Position numbers and translations under genes: made by a program
Assembly: GCA_017473795.1 (NCBI GenBank)
Contig: JAFUJE010000124.1
Coordinates: forward strand, 1 to 8,255
Length of the DNA: 8,255 bases
Source: Clostridia bacterium
GTDB taxonomy: Bacteria > Bacillota > Clostridia > Christensenellales > UBA1242
Reading direction: 5' to 3'
The notes under the pieces: model-generated
Database searches by the model: none
The model's input: the letters and a program-made list of their open reading frames with translations, nothing else
Told to the model about the DNA's origin: nothing
Shown here: piece after piece, positions 4,159-8,255 of the stretch
Layout of the letters: each line of letters opens with the position of its first letter
Position numbering within the stretch: position 1 is the stretch's first letter

Positions 4159-7125
4159 ATGGAAAAAAATCAAGAAGTATTAGACCAAAATATTAAGGAA
4201 AGTTGGTTTGCCAAAATCGGTGTACAAAAACCGTACACCGTTTTTGTCTGTATTATGGCAATTATTGTGTTGGGCGTTTTTGCGTTCTCCCGCATGTCGG
4301 TTGACTTGTTCCCGTCTATGAATTTGCCTTATGCCGTTGTGGTTTTAAGCCCGAACGAAAATTACTTAATGGAGCAGGTAAATGACCAGGCGATTACCAT
4401 GGCAAAACAGGCAGTGGCAACACAATACAGTGGTAAAGAAGATTTATTGGCAACTCATGAAAGTGAATTACGTGCTGTTTTGGTAGGAACGGCGGATAAA
4501 GAATCGCTTTCCGAGACAAATGTTTTAGCCGGTGCTTATTTCGGTATCATGATGAATCAAACAACTCAGCAACAAATTTTGGCGAGTGTTTTACCCGATG
4601 CTGACCAAATGGAAACTTTAACTGATAAGTCGTTGGCGGCTTTGTCCAGCGTGAACGGGATTCAAAATACAAACAGCACGACCATGTTATCGGTTGGTTT
4701 GGTGATGATTACTTTGGAATACAACAGCGATGCGACCGTGGATTTGACGGCTTTGTCGTTGGCTTTTGATAATATGAATTTAAACAGTGTCACGGATTAT
4801 GGTGCTGAATTTAGCAAAATGATTTTAAAAATTGACCCATCATTGATGCCTGTTTTGAACGTTACGGTATCTTATACCGGGGAAGGCAGTGATGATGAAC
4901 GCCAAGCATGGTTAGAAAACGAAGTTTTGAGCAAGGTTTCGACAACTGTGGGTGTGGGAACGGTTTCTTCCAATATCGAAAGTAGTATGACCAACAATGA
5001 CCAGGCTTGGCAGGGTGAAGATGATAAATTGGTGCCGACCTACAGTATCTCAATCCAAAAAAGTAGTAATGCGGTGACGACCGAAGTTTGTACTAACGTT
5101 ATTACAACCTTAGAAAAATTAAAAGCCGAAAATCCGGGCTTCAGTTATGATATTACCAGCAGTCAAGGCGATTACATTAACCAGTCAATTGGCTCCGTCG
5201 GTGAAAATTTGGTAGTTGGCGGTTTATTGGCTTTATTAATTTTGTTCTTGTTCTTGCGTTCCTTGAAAATGACTTTGTCGATTGGTATTTCGATTCCGTT
5301 GGCTTTGGTTGCAACTTTTATTGCAATGTACTTTATGGGCATTAATTTGAACATTATTTCTATGGCTGGTTTGGCTCTTGCTGTTGGTATGTTAGTCGAT
5401 AATTCGGTTGTAGTTTTGGAAAACATTTTCCGTTTACGCAACAAAGGTATGCCGTTAAAAGAAGCCTGTATTAAAGGTGCCTCCCAAATTATGATGGCAA
5501 TGTTGGCATCGTCTCTGACGACAATTTGTGTTTTCTTCCCGATGTTCTTCTTGGAAGGTTTGATGATGCAAATTTTCATTGATTTAGTTTGGGTTATCAT
5601 TTTATCCTTGCTGTGCTCTTTTGTTGTGGCAGTCATGTTCTTGCCATCAATCGTGGCTACCTTTAAAATTAACCCGAAAACACCTAAGGCCGTGGTGGTT
5701 GCCGCAGAACAGAAACCGACCTTTACGCAAAAAGTACGTTTGGGCTGGAAAAAATTTATGGCGGGTGTTGACCATGCTTTTAACAAAACTGTGCGCTTTG
5801 CAATTAACAAAAAGTGGTTGACTGTGGCTTTGGCAATGATTCTCTTTGTGGGTTCGGCCTGTTTACTATTCATTAATGGTTTTATTATTATGCCGTCTAC
5901 CGACGAAGGTACCTTAAGCATTTCCGCAACTTTAAGTGCAACCGGAAAATTGGAAGATGAAATTAAAGAAGAATTGGCTGACCCGTTATATGCAAAAGTT
6001 ATTGCTACCTTGGGTGACGATATTGAAAAATGCGTCGTTTCGTATGATTCGGGAACTAATGTTCTGTCGGGTGGTGTATCGCAAATGACTGTGGATATTA
6101 AATTAAAAGATAAACGCAGTTTAACCACTGACCAAGCCAGTGAAAAACTTTATAATGCTTTGCAAGCCTACGAAAACGCTAATTTTGCCGATTTTGATGT
6201 TGGTACTTCTTCAATGGCAAGTACGTTTATGGCCAGCGAAGTTTCCGTAACTTTGACTGTCGATGCCGGTAGTTATGATGTTGCTTGCGGTGTCTTAGAT
6301 GATTTCAGTGTGGCATTGGAAGAAAAATTTACCGACCAAATGGACGAATTGGGTATTCGTAGTGTCGTGTACGACCAAAACAAAGGTCATAAAATTGTAA
6401 AGAGTAATGGTCGTTATGCAGCAACTATTTCGGTTAAGGCTAACCCGAGTGCCGATACCACAAAAATTCAAGCAACCTTAAATCAATACTTAGATGAATT
6501 GATGAACAGCGACGAATTTAAAGACCAAGCGGTATCAATCCTTGATAATGGTTTTGAAGAACAAATGAACGAAACTTATTCGTCCATGGGAATGGCTTTG
6601 TTGGTTGGTTTCTTGTTGATTTATTTAGTTATGGTTGCAATTTTCCAATCATTCTTGATGCCGTTTATTATCTTGATTTGTGTGCCTTTGGGCTTCACCG
6701 GTGCCTTCATCTTGTTAGCAATGTGTAATATGCCGTTATCATTACCAGCTTTAATTGGTTGCTTAATTCTGATGGGCGTTGTTATCAATAATGGAATTTT
6801 GGCTGTCGACTATACTAATCAAGCACGTCGTGACGGTTTGTCAGTAAAAGAAGCTTTAGTCTCCGCTGTTCGTACCCGTGTCCGACCAATTTTCATGACC
6901 GCATTAACGACAATTTTGGCAATGGTGCCAATGGCTTTCGGGTGGTCGTTATTTAATCCCGGTGGTAGTGGTGCATTAATGCAACCGTTGGCAGTTGTTT
7001 CTATCGGTGGGTTGTTGTTTGGTACGGTTACGACCTTGTTAGTTGTTCCGGCTTTCTACGCAATATTCTGTCGTGATAAAAAGACAAAAAACGTGGCAGA
7101 AGAAACCGTATCCACTGTAAAATAA
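4159..7125 (+). CDS. RND-superfamily efflux permease, HAE1-like, Gram-positive type, apparently without docking domains
   Basis: This proton-driven transporter has 988 residues against about 1,030-1,060 in the AcrB/SwrC group. Helix 1 is at 26-45. The first periplasmic-type loop is 46-348, TM2-6 lie at about 349-500, TM7 at 552-573, the second loop at 574-808, and TM8-12 at 809-970. The TM4 relay reads GMLVDNSVVVLEN: D414 matches AcrB D407 and N415 replaces D408. In TM10, N877 replaces K940; R907 and T914 match R971 and T978. These N replacements occur in other Gram-positive RND proteins. The first loop holds about 80 extra residues (about 70-150) before the LTDKSLAALSSVNGI helix of PN1. PN2 (228-340) and the second loop are each some 75-90 residues short, where the DN and DC docking subdomains should be. 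No adaptor or TolC-like gene is adjacent. The ATG at 4159 has no Shine-Dalgarno. Substrate unknown. Confidence 0.92.
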   Translation: MEKNQEVLDQNIKESWFAKIGVQKPYTVFVCIMAIIVLGVFAFSRMSVDLFPSMNLPYAVVVLSPNENYLMEQVNDQAITMAKQAVATQYSGKEDLLATHESELRAVLVGTADKESLSETNVLAGAYFGIMMNQTTQQQILASVLPDADQMETLTDKSLAALSSVNGIQNTNSTTMLSVGLVMITLEYNSDATVDLTALSLAFDNMNLNSVTDYGAEFSKMILKIDPSLMPVLNVTVSYTGEGSDDERQAWLENEVLSKVSTTVGVGTVSSNIESSMTNNDQAWQGEDDKLVPTYSISIQKSSNAVTTEVCTNVITTLEKLKAENPGFSYDITSSQGDYINQSIGSVGENLVVGGLLALLILFLFLRSLKMTLSIGISIPLALVATFIAMYFMGINLNIISMAGLALAVGMLVDNSVVVLENIFRLRNKGMPLKEACIKGASQIMMAMLASSLTTICVFFPMFFLEGLMMQIFIDLVWVIILSLLCSFVVAVMFLPSIVATFKINPKTPKAVVVAAEQKPTFTQKVRLGWKKFMAGVDHAFNKTVRFAINKKWLTVALAMILFVGSACLLFINGFIIMPSTDEGTLSISATLSATGKLEDEIKEELADPLYAKVIATLGDDIEKCVVSYDSGTNVLSGGVSQMTVDIKLKDKRSLTTDQASEKLYNALQAYENANFADFDVGTSSMASTFMASEVSVTLTVDAGSYDVACGVLDDFSVALEEKFTDQMDELGIRSVVYDQNKGHKIVKSNGRYAATISVKANPSADTTKIQATLNQYLDELMNSDEFKDQAVSILDNGFEEQMNETYSSMGMALLVGFLLIYLVMVAIFQSFLMPFIILICVPLGFTGAFILLAMCNMPLSLPALIGCLILMGVVINNGILAVDYTNQARRDGLSVKEALVSAVRTRVRPIFMTALTTILAMVPMAFGWSLFNPGGSGALMQPLAVVSIGGLLFGTVTTLLVVPAFYAIFCRDKKTKNVAEETVSTVK
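4218..4245 (+). other. Terminator-like hairpin or operator-like inverted repeat inside the RND coding sequence
   Basis: CGGTGTAC (4218-4225) and GTACACCG (4233-4240) form a perfect 8-bp stem with a 7-base loop, followed by five T (4241-4245). It covers codons 20-29 of the RND gene, about 60 bases from the predicted transcript start. It could act as an attenuator when translation is poor, or as a protein-binding inverted repeat, or be chance from codons for IGVQKPYTVF. Confidence 0.4.
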
Positions 7126-7126
7126 G

Positions 7127-7155
7127 TTGTCAAAAAGGCTGATTCACGCTAAGTT
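7127..7155 (+). promoter_or_regulatory. Possible promoter for the 7162 gene, leaderless geometry
   Basis: TTGTCA (7127-7132, 5/6) is followed by a 17 bp spacer and TAAGTT (7150-7155, 3/6). The -10 ends 6 bp before ATG 7162, the same distance as at nfeD. The -10 is poor, so this rests partly on the shared geometry and on the lack of a Shine-Dalgarno. The gene may equally be read through from the RND gene. Confidence 0.4.
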
Positions 7156-7161
7156 ATTGGT

Positions 7162-7647
7162 ATGGAATGGTTATGGCTAATTTTAAGTGTTGTCGGTTTG
7201 GGTTTGTTATGGCTGTTGATTATCGGTATGGAAAAACTGACGCAACGTTTAAAAGAACATGATGAAATACGCAAGGTGACAGCGAAAAACATTGCAAAGC
7301 GCACTGCAGAAGCAGAAGCCGAATTTATGGAACAACAATATGCGAAAGCTAATGCGAAAGATTTTATTGAACATGCAGATTTTGAGGAAGATTCTGAAAA
7401 ATTAAAAGAAGCGATTGATACCTTAAGTTCCGAAGAATTGGTGCACTCTATGGCTAAGCGTGTGTTTGGTGCGACGGAAGGTACAGACGGAATTACGGCT
7501 AAGCAATCGGCGTTTGATCAAGTTAAGCCGAAAAAAGTTTTGGCTAAAGGTGATAGCATTGCTCCGGTAAAAGTTAAATCAGCAGAAAAACCAGCACTCA
7601 GCAAGTCTGAACAAAAAATGTTGAAAAAAATTAAGCAGGGGGATTGA
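7162..7647 (+). CDS. Unrecognised single-pass membrane protein with charged coiled-coil cytoplasmic region
   Basis: This 161-residue protein has one N-terminal hydrophobic helix (3-23, rich in Trp and Leu). A highly charged, alanine-rich helix follows (24-66), likely coiled coil. An acidic segment (67-95) comes next, and the C-terminal third (120-161) is basic and low-complexity, ending in KKIKQGD. With no signal for export of the long charged part, it most likely sits in the cytoplasm, anchored by the N-terminal helix. I do not recognise a family or any catalytic motif. It lies 36 bp after the RND gene and may be read through from it, but a promoter-like pair also ends 6 bp before its ATG; no Shine-Dalgarno is present. 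Its final codons form part of a terminator stem. An accessory or scaffold role for the RND permease is possible from position alone. Confidence 0.8.
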   Translation: MEWLWLILSVVGLGLLWLLIIGMEKLTQRLKEHDEIRKVTAKNIAKRTAEAEAEFMEQQYAKANAKDFIEHADFEEDSEKLKEAIDTLSSEELVHSMAKRVFGATEGTDGITAKQSAFDQVKPKKVLAKGDSIAPVKVKSAEKPALSKSEQKMLKKIKQGD

Positions 7648-7663
7648 CTTTATCCCCCTTTTT
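7638..7663 (+). terminator. Intrinsic terminator overlapping the end of the 7162 gene
   Basis: GGGGGAT (7638-7644) pairs perfectly with ATCCCCC (7652-7658) around a 7-base loop, followed by five T (7659-7663). The last two sense codons form the 5' arm and the TGA stop (7645-7647) begins the loop, so a terminating ribosome would cover the hairpin. Confidence 0.85.
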
Positions 7664-7673
7664 CGGGTATCAT
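7644..7673 (+). promoter_or_regulatory. Promoter of the secreted-protein gene, nested in the terminator
   Basis: TTGACT (7644-7649, 5/6) lies at the start of the terminator loop. An 18 bp spacer contains the terminator's 3' arm and T-run, and the -10 is TATCAT (7668-7673, 5/6). Transcription would start near 7680, giving a leader of about 16 bases that holds the Shine-Dalgarno. The next TATATT (7674-7679) has no suitable -35. Confidence 0.6.
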
Positions 7674-7681
7674 TATATTCG

Positions 7682-7688
7682 AAAGGGG
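7682..7688 (+). promoter_or_regulatory. Shine-Dalgarno site of the secreted-protein gene
   Basis: AAAGGGG lies 7 bp before ATG 7696 and fixes this start. The GGGGAT at 7685-7690 repeats the 5' arm of the upstream terminator, so in a read-through transcript it could pair with the terminator's 3' arm. Confidence 0.8.
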
Positions 7689-7695
7689 ATTAATT

Positions 7696-8255
7696 ATGAA
7701 ACTTAAAAATTTATTATTTAGTATTGCAATGGTTTGTTTGGCAGTTTTAGTTATGGTGGGGGCAACTGTTCCGGCAATGCAGTTCCACGCTCAAGCCTTG
7801 GCTTTAAATGCGGCTGATGCCAGTTTGCTTACTGATGTTGATTTATTTGATGCCAAAGGTAATTATACAGTTGATAAAGATTATTTAAAAAAAGCCATTA
7901 ATGCGAATTATATCTTTAAATTCTTCGGTTATGAATGGCATGTTGTTTATGTTAACGACGACCAAAATGTCGCAACTTTTTGGATGGTTGACCCATTTAC
8001 CAGTTCGGCTTTCAATCAAACAAATAAATCTTACGATGCCGGTATCGCTAAAGACGGTTCAAACATTTGGTCAAACGGTTATGCCGGTGCTGTTTGGAAC
8101 AGTCAAAGTGGCGATGTTAATCTTGGTCAAAGTACTGTCCGTGAATTATTAAGCAATGAAGCAGAGCGTCTTTTAAACGATAAGAATTATGCTCATTATG
8201 TTAATAAAGTGGTGAAAGGTAGTGTCTTCCAAACCAACGAAGAAAAAACCACCAT
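7696..8255 (+). CDS. Secreted protein, N-terminal part (3' end outside window)
   Basis: The frame runs from ATG 7696 to the window edge without a stop, giving 186 codons. The start is supported by AAAGGGG with 7 bp spacing. Residues 1-36 are a Sec signal peptide: basic start (MKLKN), hydrophobic core (6-25), and likely signal peptidase I cleavage after A34 or A36 (HAQA/LA). C14 lies within the core and does not make a lipobox. The mature part includes a segment GYEWHVVYVNDDQNVATFWM (76-95) followed by a serine/asparagine-rich stretch and STVRELLSNEAERLL. This pattern (W-x-V strand, hydrophobic strand, then S-x-x-R-x-x-L helix) resembles the DUF6273-like domains found in surface proteins of gut Clostridia. 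That assignment is by eye and tentative. It has its own promoter, so it is probably transcribed separately from the genes before it. Confidence 0.85.
   Translation, partial: MKLKNLLFSIAMVCLAVLVMVGATVPAMQFHAQALALNAADASLLTDVDLFDAKGNYTVDKDYLKKAINANYIFKFFGYEWHVVYVNDDQNVATFWMVDPFTSSAFNQTNKSYDAGIAKDGSNIWSNGYAGAVWNSQSGDVNLGQSTVRELLSNEAERLLNDKNYAHYVNKVVKGSVFQTNEEKTT

Noticed and set aside
5172..6128. Long open frame of 318 codons on the minus strand
   Set aside because: It lies wholly inside the RND gene, its translation is rich in Lys/Thr/Ile without domain features, and it has no ribosome site; it is the antisense shadow of a well-supported gene.
7901..8152. Short plus-strand frame inside the secreted-protein gene
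   Set aside because: The 7696 frame has a strong ribosome site, signal peptide and continuous reading to the window end; the alternative frame has none of these.
1..8255. Insertion sequences, tRNA genes, CRISPR arrays or phage genes
   Set aside because: There are no terminal inverted repeats with transposase, no cloverleaf-like segments, no regularly spaced direct repeats and no phage-type genes; gaps between genes are all under 100 bp.

Overview
The window is a compact, single-direction stretch of a low-to-moderate G+C genome (roughly 40% by eye). Every gene is on the + strand, TGA is a stop, and internal operon genes carry strong AGGAGG-type ribosome sites. The protein set (UvrB, a short NfeD with its SPFH partner, a Gram-positive-type RND permease, and single-pass proteins with lysine-rich cytoplasmic tails) fits a monoderm Bacillota, probably an uncultured Clostridia-like gut lineage. 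That placement is inference; there is no rRNA or other marker.

Layout. Bases 1-354 are the 3' end of a surface protein gene with an Ig-like domain, one membrane helix and a Lys/Ala/Pro tail. It overlaps by 11 bp a small gene (344-715) for a predicted winged-helix protein with a C-terminal membrane anchor. uvrB (722-2674) follows after 6 bp, then a short nfeD (2694-3137) and an SPFH/band-7 gene (3151-4059). A clear intrinsic terminator (4084-4113) closes this cluster. A near-consensus promoter (4122-4150) then drives a 988-residue RND-superfamily permease (4159-7125), followed by an unrecognised membrane/coiled-coil protein (7162-7647). The stop codon of the latter lies in the loop of a second terminator (7638-7663), which itself overlaps the promoter of a secreted protein gene (7696 onward) that runs off the window.

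How it works together. NfeD and SPFH form the familiar membrane-microdomain pair, related to YbbL/QmcA and YuaF/FloT. UvrB is the damage-verification helicase of nucleotide excision repair and has no obvious functional link to its neighbours. The RND permease has no adaptor or outer-membrane partner gene nearby. By domain-length comparison it appears to lack both docking (funnel) subdomains and to carry an extra segment of about 80 residues in its first porter subdomain.

The two strongest leads are this unusual permease architecture and a repeated promoter geometry. At nfeD, the RND gene and the 7162 gene, a -35 / 17 bp / -10 promoter ends only 6-8 bp before an ATG that has no Shine-Dalgarno sequence, which predicts leaderless or nearly leaderless mRNAs. 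A terminator-like hairpin about 60 bases inside the RND coding sequence is a third lead.
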